DNA of 64,000 nt from Thalassotalea algicola (lineage in GTDB: Bacteria > Pseudomonadota > Gammaproteobacteria > Enterobacterales > Alteromonadaceae): NCBI RefSeq assembly GCF_012932965.1, contig NZ_JABBXH010000006.1:124001-188000 (forward strand), read 5' to 3'. How positions within the stretch are numbered: position 1 is the stretch's first letter; each line of letters begins with the position of its first letter. The position numbers and the translations under genes are program-made. The notes beneath the pieces are model-generated. The model did not search any database. It was not told where the DNA came from and saw only the letters and a program-made list of their open reading frames with translations. This document shows positions 43,195-51,720 of this stretch, piece by piece.

Positions 43195-44751
43195 TTAGTT
43201 TTTAAGAAACGAATGATATGCAAGGTTTTGTGTCTCTTCTTGCCATTCATAACCTAAGTCCTTAAGGTGGCGGAAAAATGCCAACTGTTGTTCCTCGCTT
43301 ACTTCAAAGCCTGCTAACACTTGTCCAAAGGCTGCACCATGATTGCGGTAGTGAAACAGCGTAATATTCCAGTGCTCACCTAAGGTGTCTAAAAACTTCT
43401 CTAATGCACCTGGATATTCGGGGAACTGAAAGCGGAAGATTCGTTCATCAACATTAGCAGGGCTCTGGCCGCCGATCATATAGCGCACGTGAAGTTTAGC
43501 TAACTCATTGTCTGTAAAATCACAAACCTTATAGTTTGCTTTCGTTAAGGCTTGTTGCAACGCAACACGTTCTTCAACTTCTCCACCGAGCTTAACCCCT
43601 ACAAATATATTTGCTTCATTTGCACCAGCATAACGGTAGTTAAATTCGGTAATGCCTCGCCCTGAAAGCGCCTTACAAAAACGTTTAAAGCTACCTTTTT
43701 CTTCTGGGATAGTAACGGCAAGCACGGCTTCTTTTTGTTCCCCTAACTCACAACGCTCAGATACATAGCGTAAGCTATGAAAGTTCATATTCGCGCCAGA
43801 AAGTATCGCCGCTAAAGACTCACTCCCTTCGCTGGTTTGACAATATTTTATTAAACCAGCAAGCGATAATGCTCCGGCAGGTTCTGCGATCACTCGCGTT
43901 TGTTCGAAGATATCTTTGATTGCCGCACATATTTCATCACTTGAGACGGTAATCACTTCATCACAATAATGCTTAATAACATCAAACGTGTGTTCACCAA
44001 TGCGCTTAACTGCCACACCATCAGCAAACAAACCGACATGACTTAAATCCGTAGGCTCACCTGCATCAAGGGCGGCTTTTAAGCAAGCCGAGTCTTCTGC
44101 TTCTACACCAATTACTTTGATATCAGGTCGCAGCTGCTTTAAATAAACAGCCATTCCCGCCAATAACCCACCGCCACCAACAGGGATAAAGACTGCATCC
44201 AATTTAGACTGTTGTTGCAGTAATTCTTTTGCAACAGTGCCTTGCCCAGCAATAACGTCTTGATCATCAAACGGATGAATCAAAGTCTTCTGCTCTTGTT
44301 GTGCGCATTCAATAGAGGCTGATTGCGCGTCATTATAACTTTTACCTACTAAGCGCACCTCTGCACCTAATCGGCGGACATTATCGACTTTGATATCTGG
44401 TGTCGTGATCGGCATAAATATCGTTGCTTTGATGCCTAGTTTACTTGCCGCTAAAGCTAAACCTTGTGCATGATTACCAGCAGAAGCCGCAACAACACCG
44501 TGAATACATTTCGCTTCACTTAAGTTGGCTAATTTATTGTATGCACCACGTAACTTAAACGAATGAACTGGCTGCTGATCTTCTCTTTTTAGGTATATTT
44601 GCTGGCCTAAACGGGTCGATAGTTTTGTTAACGAGGTTAATTCAGTTTCTTTTGCTACATCGTAAACAGGAGCGAGCAAAATACGACGTAAATAGTCGAG
44701 TGCTATCTCTTCTTGGTTTTGCTGTTTGTCTTCGGGTTTTGGCGATGTCAT
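43195..44751 (-). CDS. ilvA: Threonine ammonia-lyase, biosynthetic
   Basis: 518 residues, the length of the long, two-ACT-domain enzyme. PLP Lys lies in HSFKLRGAYNKL (about 60-71), the Gly-rich phosphate loop in VPVGGGGLLAGMA-type form (IPVGGGGLLAGMAVYLKQ), and two ACT-like domains fill residues about 335-505, indicating isoleucine feedback control. It converts threonine to 2-oxobutanoate, the first step to isoleucine. Starts 12 bp after ilvD, in the ilvGMEDA operon. The enamine by-product is what RidA removes. Confidence 0.96.
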   Translation of the reverse strand: MTSPKPEDKQQNQEEIALDYLRRILLAPVYDVAKETELTSLTKLSTRLGQQIYLKREDQQPVHSFKLRGAYNKLANLSEAKCIHGVVAASAGNHAQGLALAASKLGIKATIFMPITTPDIKVDNVRRLGAEVRLVGKSYNDAQSASIECAQQEQKTLIHPFDDQDVIAGQGTVAKELLQQQSKLDAVFIPVGGGGLLAGMAVYLKQLRPDIKVIGVEAEDSACLKAALDAGEPTDLSHVGLFADGVAVKRIGEHTFDVIKHYCDEVITVSSDEICAAIKDIFEQTRVIAEPAGALSLAGLIKYCQTSEGSESLAAILSGANMNFHSLRYVSERCELGEQKEAVLAVTIPEEKGSFKRFCKALSGRGITEFNYRYAGANEANIFVGVKLGGEVEERVALQQALTKANYKVCDFTDNELAKLHVRYMIGGQSPANVDERIFRFQFPEYPGALEKFLDTLGEHWNITLFHYRNHGAAFGQVLAGFEVSEEQQLAFFRHLKDLGYEWQEETQNLAYHSFLKN

Positions 44752-44763
44752 TTTTAGCCTCGT

Positions 44764-46617
44764 TTAGCTATTACCATCTAAAAGTTCACGATTACGCACC
44801 GCACCTTTGTCAGCACTAGTCGCCAACATTGCGTAATTTTTTAGTGCGTAACTAATTGGACGAACGCGATTTTTCGGCTGCCATCCATTAGGTGAAGCAT
44901 CCATTGCTGCTTTACGAGCAGCGAGTTCTTCATCAGAAATTTTCAAGACAATTGAGCGGTTAGGAATGTCAATTTCGATAATATCGCCTTGTTCTACAAG
45001 TGCGATAACTCCACCACTCGCCGCTTCTGGAGACACATGACCAATCGATAAACCCGATGTACCACCAGAAAAACGTCCATCAGTTAATAGCGCACATGCC
45101 TTGCCTAAACCCATAGATTTTAAATACGTTGTTGGGTAAAGCATTTCTTGCATGCCTGGACCACCTTTAGGTCCTTCATAACGAATAACAACCACTTCAC
45201 CCGCAACAACTTTGCCATCAAGAATACCAGCTACCGCATCATCTTGACTTTCAAAGACATGGGCAGGGCCGGTAAAGGTTAAGTTGTCATCGCTTACGCC
45301 TGCAGTTTTGACAACACAGCCATCAAGAGCAATATTACCTGACAATACTGCTAAACCACCTTCGGTAGAAAACCTATTTTCATATGAGCGTATACAGCCA
45401 TTTTCACGATCGTCATCTAACGTGTCCCAACGGCAATCTTGGCTAAAGGCTTTGGTAGTACGAATACCAGCTGGACCTGCTCGATAGAACTTTTTAACGT
45501 CTTCATCTTCAGTCACTTTGATATCGTACTGCGCTAAGTGCTCTGTTAGGTTTGTACCTAACACATTAGTTACGTCAGTCTTTAGCAGGTTTGCACGTGC
45601 TAACTCACCTAATATTGCAATAACACCACCTGCACGATGCACATCTTCCATATGATAGTCAGGTGTTGAAGGAGCAACTTTACATAGTTGCGGCACAATG
45701 CGTGATAATTTGTCCATGTCTTCCATGGTGTAATCTATATCAGCCTCTTGTGCTACAGCGAGCAAATGTAAGATGGTATTGGTAGAACCACCCATTGCGA
45801 TGTCTAAACACATTGCATTGTGTAACGCGTCTTTGTTGGCAATGTTGCGTGGTAATGCTGACTCATCATTGTCTTGGTAATAGCGTTTAGTTAATTCTAC
45901 GATTTGCTTGCCAGCTTTTAAGAATAATTGTTCACGATCAGCATGAGTGGCAAGCATAGAACCATTGCCTGGCAATGCTAAACCTAACGCTTCGGCTAAA
46001 CAGTTCATTGAGTTAGCGGTGAACATGCCTGAACAAGATCCACAAGTAGGACACGCTGAGCGTTCTACTTGATCAGACTGCTCATTAGACACGGTCGGAT
46101 CGGCACCTTGAATCATGGCGTCAACTAGATCAAGTTTAATAATTTGATCTGAAAGCTTAGTTTTACCTGCTTCCATTGGACCACCTGAAACAAAGATAAC
46201 CGGTATGTTTAATCGCATTGCCGCCATTAGCATGCCCGGTGTAATTTTGTCACAGTTTGAAATACAGACCATGGCATCAGCACAATGTGCGTTTACCATG
46301 TACTCAACTGAATCTGCAATTAGATCACGCGAAGGTAAACTATACAACATACCGCTATGACCCATTGCAATACCATCATCAACCGCAATAGTATTAAATT
46401 CTTTGGCAACACCACCAGCTTCTTCGATAGCACCAGCAACTAACTGCCCCATGTCTTTTAAATGAACATGACCTGGTACAAATTGAGTAAATGAATTTAC
46501 CACCGCGATAATAGGTTTGCCAAAGTCATTGTCTGTCATACCTGTGGCACGCCACAGAGCACGAGCACCTGCCATATTACGGCCTTGAGTGGAGGTTGCA
46601 GATCTAAGTTTTGGCAT
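44764..46617 (-). CDS. ilvD: Dihydroxy-acid dehydratase
   Basis: 617 residues. The iron-sulfur ligand Cys positions are visible in [14 protein letters not shown] (about 121-134) and [22 protein letters not shown] (about 193-213), and the substrate/Mg site in [10 protein letters not shown] and [20 protein letters not shown]. It dehydrates dihydroxy acids to the 2-oxo acids that IlvE aminates. Preceded by a 174-bp gap after ilvE that contains nested inverted repeats; followed closely by ilvA. Confidence 0.97.
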   Translation of the reverse strand: MPKLRSATSTQGRNMAGARALWRATGMTDNDFGKPIIAVVNSFTQFVPGHVHLKDMGQLVAGAIEEAGGVAKEFNTIAVDDGIAMGHSGMLYSLPSRDLIADSVEYMVNAHCADAMVCISNCDKITPGMLMAAMRLNIPVIFVSGGPMEAGKTKLSDQIIKLDLVDAMIQGADPTVSNEQSDQVERSACPTCGSCSGMFTANSMNCLAEALGLALPGNGSMLATHADREQLFLKAGKQIVELTKRYYQDNDESALPRNIANKDALHNAMCLDIAMGGSTNTILHLLAVAQEADIDYTMEDMDKLSRIVPQLCKVAPSTPDYHMEDVHRAGGVIAILGELARANLLKTDVTNVLGTNLTEHLAQYDIKVTEDEDVKKFYRAGPAGIRTTKAFSQDCRWDTLDDDRENGCIRSYENRFSTEGGLAVLSGNIALDGCVVKTAGVSDDNLTFTGPAHVFESQDDAVAGILDGKVVAGEVVVIRYEGPKGGPGMQEMLYPTTYLKSMGLGKACALLTDGRFSGGTSGLSIGHVSPEAASGGVIALVEQGDIIEIDIPNRSIVLKISDEELAARKAAMDASPNGWQPKNRVRPISYALKNYAMLATSADKGAVRNRELLDGNS

Positions 46618-46709
46618 TTTTCTTCCTACTATCTTCGTTGTTTGTTTGTTTTATAAATTCAATGTTAACCTGTTCAAATCAGGCCATTGATGACGTAATA
46701 ACAAGAAAT

Positions 46710-46784
46710 TAAACGTTAAGTTCAAAGTGGGAAGGCGCAGTATCTAACATAAGTGAGCATTCCCAACAAAAAAATTAACGTTTA
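46710..46784 (-). other. Nested inverted repeats in the ilvE-ilvD gap
   Basis: Outer arms TAAACGTTAA (46710-46719) and TTAACGTTTA (46775-46784) are perfectly complementary, and inner arms TGGGAA (46728-46733) and TTCCCA (46760-46765) nest inside. The transcript could fold into a two-stage hairpin that protects or processes the mRNA, or the site may be a regulatory one. Confidence 0.55.
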
Positions 46785-46791
46785 GGGTTTG

Positions 46792-47718
46792 TTATTTAAC
46801 TGGTTCTAACCAACCTTCCGGGATCTCTGTACTGCCATCAAACATACCAAAAAAGGCTTCTTGAATTGCTTTAGTTATAGGGCCTCTAGAGCCTGTACCT
46901 ACAGGCATACCATCAACCGTTTTAACCGGTACAACTTCTGTTGCTGTACCTGTCATAAAGAATTCATCAGCAAGGTATAGTGATTCACGAGATACTGGTT
47001 CTTCGCGCACTTCATAGCCTAGGTTTTTAGCAAGCTGCATCACCGTGTCACGAGTTAAACCTGGTAAAATTGAAGCTGTACTAAATGGCGTGTAAATTAC
47101 GCCATTACGTACTAAAAATAAGTTTTGACCGGCGCCTTCACTAACCATGTTATTCACATCTAAAGCAATCCCTTCGGTATAACCGTGGCGACCAGCTTCC
47201 ATAGAAATCAACTGTGAAGAAAGGTAATTACCACCCGCTTTGGCAGCAGTAGGCATAGTATTAGGTGCTAGTCTATTCCAGCTAGAAACACCAACATCAA
47301 CACCATTTTCAATAGCTTCTGCACCTAAATATGCTTCCCAACTAAACGCCGCAACCATCAAATCTGCTTTTGCATCTGCAGGTGGGCGAAGACCCATACC
47401 TACGTCACCAAGAAATGCTAATGGTCTAAGATATGCCGCTTCTAAGTTATTTTGTGCTACTGCATCTTTACACGCTTGAGTAACTTCTTCTGGCGTATAA
47501 GGAATGTTCATTCGGTAAACTTTTGCCGAATCGAATAAACGTTTAATGTGCTCTTCTAAGCGAAAGATACACGTACCCTTATGGGTATTGTAAGCTCGAA
47601 TACCTTCAAATACTGAAGAGCCGTAATGTAATGCATGACTCATAACGTGAACAGTTGCGTTTTTCCAAGGCATGAGTTCACCGTTAAACCAAATTAATTC
47701 TGCATTTACTTTTGCCAT
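46792..47718 (-). CDS. ilvE: Branched-chain amino acid aminotransferase
   Basis: 308 residues, class IV PLP fold. Seen: WFNGELMPWKNATVHVMSHALHYGSSVFEGIRAY near the start (given in part: the HALHYGSSVFEGIR stretch), the Lys in KAGGNYLSSQLISMEA (PLP-binding, about 161), and FMTGTATEVVPVKTVDG in the phosphate site. It makes isoleucine, valine and leucine from their oxo acids. Lies 93 bp after ilvM, a gap containing a nested hairpin. Confidence 0.96.
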   Translation of the reverse strand: MAKVNAELIWFNGELMPWKNATVHVMSHALHYGSSVFEGIRAYNTHKGTCIFRLEEHIKRLFDSAKVYRMNIPYTPEEVTQACKDAVAQNNLEAAYLRPLAFLGDVGMGLRPPADAKADLMVAAFSWEAYLGAEAIENGVDVGVSSWNRLAPNTMPTAAKAGGNYLSSQLISMEAGRHGYTEGIALDVNNMVSEGAGQNLFLVRNGVIYTPFSTASILPGLTRDTVMQLAKNLGYEVREEPVSRESLYLADEFFMTGTATEVVPVKTVDGMPVGTGSRGPITKAIQEAFFGMFDGSTEIPEGWLEPVK

Positions 47719-47749
47719 TTTTTCGTCCTAATTTTTTATCTTTTTTCCC

Positions 47750-47782
47750 GCTAATATTGTGCTGATATTCATCAGAATTAGC
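47750..47782 (-). other. Nested hairpin in the ilvM-ilvE gap
   Basis: GCTAAT (47750-47755) pairs with ATTAGC (47777-47782), and CTGAT (47762-47766) with ATCAG (47771-47775) around the tetraloop ATTC. Possible mRNA processing or stability element within the operon. Confidence 0.55.
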
Positions 47783-47811
47783 AGAAATTTACTACTTGTT
47801 GTTTGATTGAA

Positions 47812-48069
47812 TTATGCGCTTTCTAATTGCATGACCGTATTGTCTACCTTGACACTCTTGATGTCGATCAGTTTGTTAATTTGATCAACTAAAAGCTCAA
47901 TAGGTCGCTCGCTGCTGACCAATAATTCTATAATACCGACGCTATTCTTTGTATTGACTTGCGCATGAATACCGTTGATCAAAAATCCTCGGTAGCGAGC
48001 TACCTGCAAAATACGCTCTAATACAACTTGTTTATCATCTGCAGTGATATTCAATTGATAACGATTCAT
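47812..48069 (-). CDS. ilvM: Acetolactate synthase II small subunit
   Basis: 85 residues, a single ACT domain as in IlvM (E. coli 87). NITADDKQVVLERILQVARYRGFLINGIH and LVSSERPIELLVDQINKL are the family's two ACT halves (quoted in part). It is the regulatory subunit of the IlvG enzyme. Its ATG overlaps the stop of ilvG by one base, so translation is coupled. Confidence 0.94.
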   Translation of the reverse strand: MNRYQLNITADDKQVVLERILQVARYRGFLINGIHAQVNTKNSVGIIELLVSSERPIELLVDQINKLIDIKSVKVDNTVMQLESA

Positions 48070-49733
48070 TAGGTATTCTCCATCATTTTGTCGTTAGCTG
48101 TTTCAGGTGGCACTAATGGCCAGACATTTTCTTTAGCATCTATTTTTACCTGAAGTAAGTAAGGGCCATTGTGATCTAACATTTCTTCAATTGCGCCAGT
48201 TACTTCATGCTTTTTAGTGATTTGTTTAGCCTTGATATCAAACGCTTGCGCTAACATCACAAAATCAGGGTTATCAGATAAGTCCGTTTCACTTAAACGA
48301 CCATTAAAAAATAAGTCCTGCCACTGGCGCACCATTCCTAATTTACTGTTGTCAATAAGTACAATTTTTACCGGCAACTGAAAACGTTTAATTGTGGCCA
48401 ACTCTTGCACATTCATCATGATTGAACCATCGCCCGATACCGCGATAACGCAGTCATAAGGTCGACTTACTTGCGCGCCTATTGCTGCAGGTAAACCAAA
48501 GCCCATTGTGCCCATGCCACCACTTGTTAAAAAATTGGTAGGGTCTTCAAACTTCATGTGTTGTGCAGCCCACATTTGGTGCTGGCCAACATCGGTTGTA
48601 ACACAAGTATTTCGCGGCATTCGATCGCTAACTTCTTTCAAAACCGCTGGAGCAAAAATATTTTCACCTGGGTGATCATATTGCCAGCCAAAATAAGCCT
48701 GCATTTGCTGACATTTTGCCTGCCAATCATCAATGGTTAACGGTATTTCCAATGCTGGAAGGTTGACCTTTAAATCGCCTAGTATTGCGACATTTGCTTT
48801 ACGACGCTTATCAATTTCAGCTGTATCTATATCAAAATGAATGACCTTAGCATGAGGAGCAAATTCGTTTAGTTTTCCAGTAACTCGGTCATCAAAACGA
48901 GCGCCAACGGCAATCAGTAAGTCACATTCTTGAACAGCTAAATTGGCCGCTTTTGTGCCGTGCATTCCTAACATGCCTAAATAGTTAGGATCGTTAGGGT
49001 CAATGGCCCCCAAGCCTTTAAGTGTCGATACACTTGGTATGCCAGTACGTTTAGCAAAACTTCTAAGCTCGTCAATCGCCCGTGCCATACCGACACCACC
49101 ACCAACATATAGAACAGGTTTCTTAGCCTGCGTTAATAACGCTAATGCACTGCCGACATTCGCTGGTGGCAGTTTTACTTTGTTGCGCAATGTCGAATAG
49201 TCACCACGCTCTTCGGTTACCTTAGCTAGTTGAATATCCTTTGGAATATCAACTAATACCGGCCCTTGACGTCCTTCAAGTGCAATAGCAAATGCACGAT
49301 GTAACACTTTTTCCAAATCATGAACATCGGTTACTTGAAAAGAGTGCTTAGTACAAGCAAGTGACAAACCAAAAACATCAATTTCTTGAAACGCATCGGA
49401 ACCCATAGCTGCCGTAGCAACTTGACCAGTAATGGCTACCAGCGGAATAGAATCAGCTAACGCATCAGCCAAGCCAGTCAGTAAATTTGTCGCCCCAGGA
49501 CCAGATGTCGCAAAGCAAACACCAACTTTTTCTGACGCTCTTGCATAACCGATGGCTGAAAAGGCAGCCCCTTGTTCATGACGACATAAAAAGTGATCAA
49601 CCTCACTGTCATATAGCGCATCATAGATAGGCATGATTGCACCACCTGGATAACCAAATATGTGCTCTACACCGTGCTGTTTCAGCACTTCAAATAATAA
49701 CGATGCGCCTGTTAGTTCTGTTTCGTTTGCCAT
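48069..49733 (-). CDS. ilvG: Acetolactate synthase II large subunit
   Basis: 554 residues, ThDP enzyme with three domains. Visible: the [17 protein letters not shown] start with the catalytic Glu in [16 protein letters not shown] (about 44-59), FAD/central-domain part, and the ThDP motif [29 protein letters not shown] (in part, about 436-464). It condenses pyruvate to acetolactate or pyruvate plus oxobutanoate to acetohydroxybutanoate. Unlike E. coli K-12, the gene is intact. First structural gene after the leader and attenuator. Confidence 0.97.
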   Translation of the reverse strand: MANETELTGASLLFEVLKQHGVEHIFGYPGGAIMPIYDALYDSEVDHFLCRHEQGAAFSAIGYARASEKVGVCFATSGPGATNLLTGLADALADSIPLVAITGQVATAAMGSDAFQEIDVFGLSLACTKHSFQVTDVHDLEKVLHRAFAIALEGRQGPVLVDIPKDIQLAKVTEERGDYSTLRNKVKLPPANVGSALALLTQAKKPVLYVGGGVGMARAIDELRSFAKRTGIPSVSTLKGLGAIDPNDPNYLGMLGMHGTKAANLAVQECDLLIAVGARFDDRVTGKLNEFAPHAKVIHFDIDTAEIDKRRKANVAILGDLKVNLPALEIPLTIDDWQAKCQQMQAYFGWQYDHPGENIFAPAVLKEVSDRMPRNTCVTTDVGQHQMWAAQHMKFEDPTNFLTSGGMGTMGFGLPAAIGAQVSRPYDCVIAVSGDGSIMMNVQELATIKRFQLPVKIVLIDNSKLGMVRQWQDLFFNGRLSETDLSDNPDFVMLAQAFDIKAKQITKKHEVTGAIEEMLDHNGPYLLQVKIDAKENVWPLVPPETANDKMMENT

Positions 49734-49775
49734 CAGCTCTGTCTTGTCTCTAGTTTTGATCCGGTTAAAGGCATT

Positions 49776-49805
49776 AAAAAACCCCCGGTCCTTTCGGAGC
49801 GGGGG
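49776..49805 (-). terminator. ilvG attenuator (terminator)
   Basis: On the minus strand CCCCCG-CTCC-GAAA-GGACC-GGGGG followed by six T residues (complement of 49776-49781). It ends 43 bp before ilvG. The 5' arm 8-mer ACCCCCGC (49806-49799) can also pair with GCGGGGGT in the leader (49857-49850), giving the antiterminator. Confidence 0.92.
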
Positions 49806-49835
49806 TTTTCGTATTTGCTGTTTCAGAAAATTTTT

Positions 49836-49916
49836 CTAGCGCAACAAACACCCCCGCGACGATTTAATAATCACCACGACGAGAATGTTAATAATAATTG
49901 CGCTTACGTTTTGCAT
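49836..49916 (-). CDS. ilvL: ilv operon leader peptide
   Basis: A 26-residue open frame, too short for standard calling, starting at ATG 49916 and stopping at TAG 49836. It reads MQNVSAIIINILVVVIIK and then SSRGCLLR, so 11 consecutive codons hold ten Ile/Val/Leu, plus two Leu near the end. When charged branched-chain tRNAs are scarce a ribosome would stall there, leave the GCGGGGGT segment over the Ser-Arg-Gly codons free, and prevent the terminator. The Shine-Dalgarno sequence is weak and AT-rich. Confidence 0.88.
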   Translation of the reverse strand: MQNVSAIIINILVVVIIKSSRGCLLR

Positions 49917-49936
49917 ATTTATTTATTTTTTCTGAA

Positions 49937-49942
49937 ATTATA
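49937..49942 (-). promoter_or_regulatory. -10 element of the ilvGMEDA promoter
   Basis: A perfect TATAAT on the minus strand, 20 bp before the leader ATG. No good -35 at 16-18 bp; the best is TTTAAA, so an activator or an AT-rich UP-type region may help. The rest of the 378-bp interval 49734-50111 holds the leader, the attenuator and an AT-rich divergent spacer toward comM, with no other gene. Confidence 0.6.
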
Positions 49943-50111
49943 TTTAATCAGTTTGTCTATTTAAATTAGTACCATAGCTCTAAAACAATTAGCAAGCTTT
50001 TTTATTAATGTTTTTTCAACAATTTACTAACCTTTGGTTATAAGCCATTCGCACAACTAAATTTTTATGTCTACACTGGGATAGAAATGGATTGATTTAA
50101 ATGGATTTTTT

Positions 50112-51635
50112 ATGTCTCTTGCCTGCGTGTATAGTCGTGCCCGACTTGGTTTGTCATCGCCACTCGTCACTGTTGAAGTACATATCTCAAATGGTTTGCC
50201 AGCGTTTAGTATTGTCGGATTACCCGAAACATCTGTAAAAGAATCAAAAGATCGCGTTCGAAGTGCATTGATTAATTGCGGCTATGAATTTCCTGCCAAA
50301 CGAATTACGGTAAATTTAGCGCCAGCTGACCTTCCCAAAGAAGGCGGACGATTCGATTTACCTATTGCGATGGGTATTTTGGCAGCTTCTCAGCAACTGC
50401 CAGCCCAAGATCTAGCTGATTACGAATTTGCCGGAGAGTTAGCACTATCTGGTGAACTTAGGCCGATAATTGGCGAGATTCCAATGACTTTAGCTTGCCA
50501 AGAGTCTGGCAGAACACTTGTTATCCCCGAACAAAATGCCGAAAAATCTCAGTGGGTTAATGCAGAAAAAGTTATTGCCATAAATCACTTACAGCAATTA
50601 TTTCCTCATTTTGCTAGACAACAAACATTGCCGTTTTTCGAGCCTAAGAAACCGGTGAAAGTAGCTCCTCAAAGTTGCTTAGACATGGCAGATGTTATCG
50701 GCCAGCCTTTAGCAAAACGAGCACTAGAAATTGCAGCAAGCGGCTCACATAATTTACTTTTTGTTGGTCCTCCTGGTACTGGAAAAACCATGCTGGCGAG
50801 TCGTTTGTCGGGAATACTACCCAAGATGAGTCAACAGGAGGCAATTGAAACCGCAGCCATTCAATCGATTAGCCAATGTGACATCGATGAAAGAACTTGG
50901 AGTATTAGGCCTTTTCGATCTCCACATCATACCTCAACAGCCGCCGCATTAATTGGTGGCGGCTCTACACCAAGCCCAGGTGAAGTTTCGCTGTCGCATC
51001 ACGGCGTATTGTTCTTGGATGAGCTTCCCGAGTTTGATCGTAAAGTACTTGATGTTTTACGAGAGCCGCTAGAGTCAGGTGAAGTCACTATATCTCGCGC
51101 AAACCACAAACAAACATTTCCTGCTAAATTCCAATTAGTCGCCGCGATGAATCCTAGTCCTACCGGATTTTACAACGACAAACGCAGCACTCCTGAGCAA
51201 ACTTTACGCTATTTAAATCGACTCTCAGGACCATTTCTAGACCGGATCGACATTCAAATTGAAGTTGCCAGATTACCTAGAGGTATTTGGGCAAATGAGC
51301 AACAAAGTGAAGAATCAAGTGCAACAATTAGACTGCGAGTGCTCAATTGCCGAAAGTTACAGTTGAGCCGTCAAAAAAAACCCAATGCTCATTTGAGCAG
51401 TAGTGAAGTTCGACAGTTCTGTGCTTTGACAGTTGAAGACAATGAATTTTTGGAATTGGCAGTTGAAAAACTCGGTTTATCAACCCGAGCACATCATAAG
51501 ATTCTTAAAATTGCGCGCACTTTGGCTGATATGGAAGGAGCAAGCGATATCGCGCATAGTCATCTAATTGAAGCGCTTTCATATCGGGCGATGGACCGAA
51601 TTCTAAGACATTTAACCGAGGGCATTGCTGTTTAA
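50112..51635 (+). CDS. comM: YifB/ComM-type Mg-chelatase-like AAA+ ATPase
   Basis: 507 residues. N-terminal Lon-like/ChlI fold (LSSPLVTVEVHISNGLPAFS, VNLAPADLPKEGGRFDLPI), AAA+ core with Walker A VGPPGTGKTM (about 217-226), Walker B LFLDELPEF and the AMNPSPTGF sensor region, and the C-terminal Mg-chelatase domain (SSEVRQFCALT). In Vibrio and Acinetobacter ComM is a hexameric helicase that extends branch migration in natural transformation. It lies divergent from the ilv operon, as yifB does in E. coli. Confidence 0.94.
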   Translation: MSLACVYSRARLGLSSPLVTVEVHISNGLPAFSIVGLPETSVKESKDRVRSALINCGYEFPAKRITVNLAPADLPKEGGRFDLPIAMGILAASQQLPAQDLADYEFAGELALSGELRPIIGEIPMTLACQESGRTLVIPEQNAEKSQWVNAEKVIAINHLQQLFPHFARQQTLPFFEPKKPVKVAPQSCLDMADVIGQPLAKRALEIAASGSHNLLFVGPPGTGKTMLASRLSGILPKMSQQEAIETAAIQSISQCDIDERTWSIRPFRSPHHTSTAAALIGGGSTPSPGEVSLSHHGVLFLDELPEFDRKVLDVLREPLESGEVTISRANHKQTFPAKFQLVAAMNPSPTGFYNDKRSTPEQTLRYLNRLSGPFLDRIDIQIEVARLPRGIWANEQQSEESSATIRLRVLNCRKLQLSRQKKPNAHLSSSEVRQFCALTVEDNEFLELAVEKLGLSTRAHHKILKIARTLADMEGASDIAHSHLIEALSYRAMDRILRHLTEGIAV

Positions 51636-51668
51636 TAAACTCTAATTAAGTTTTAACTGTCTTCTGTT

Positions 51669-51702
51669 AATCTTATATTTTAAGATTGTCTGTAATTTAC
51701 AG
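51669..51702 (+). other. Hairpin and palindrome between comM and the S8 protease gene
   Basis: AATCTTA-TATTT-TAAGATT (51669-51687) may end comM transcription weakly. CTGTAA-T-TTACAG (51690-51702) is a 13-bp dyad 18 bp before the protease ATG, where no Shine-Dalgarno sequence is evident, and might be an operator. Confidence 0.4.
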
Positions 51703-51720
51703 GACGTTAATTACACACTT

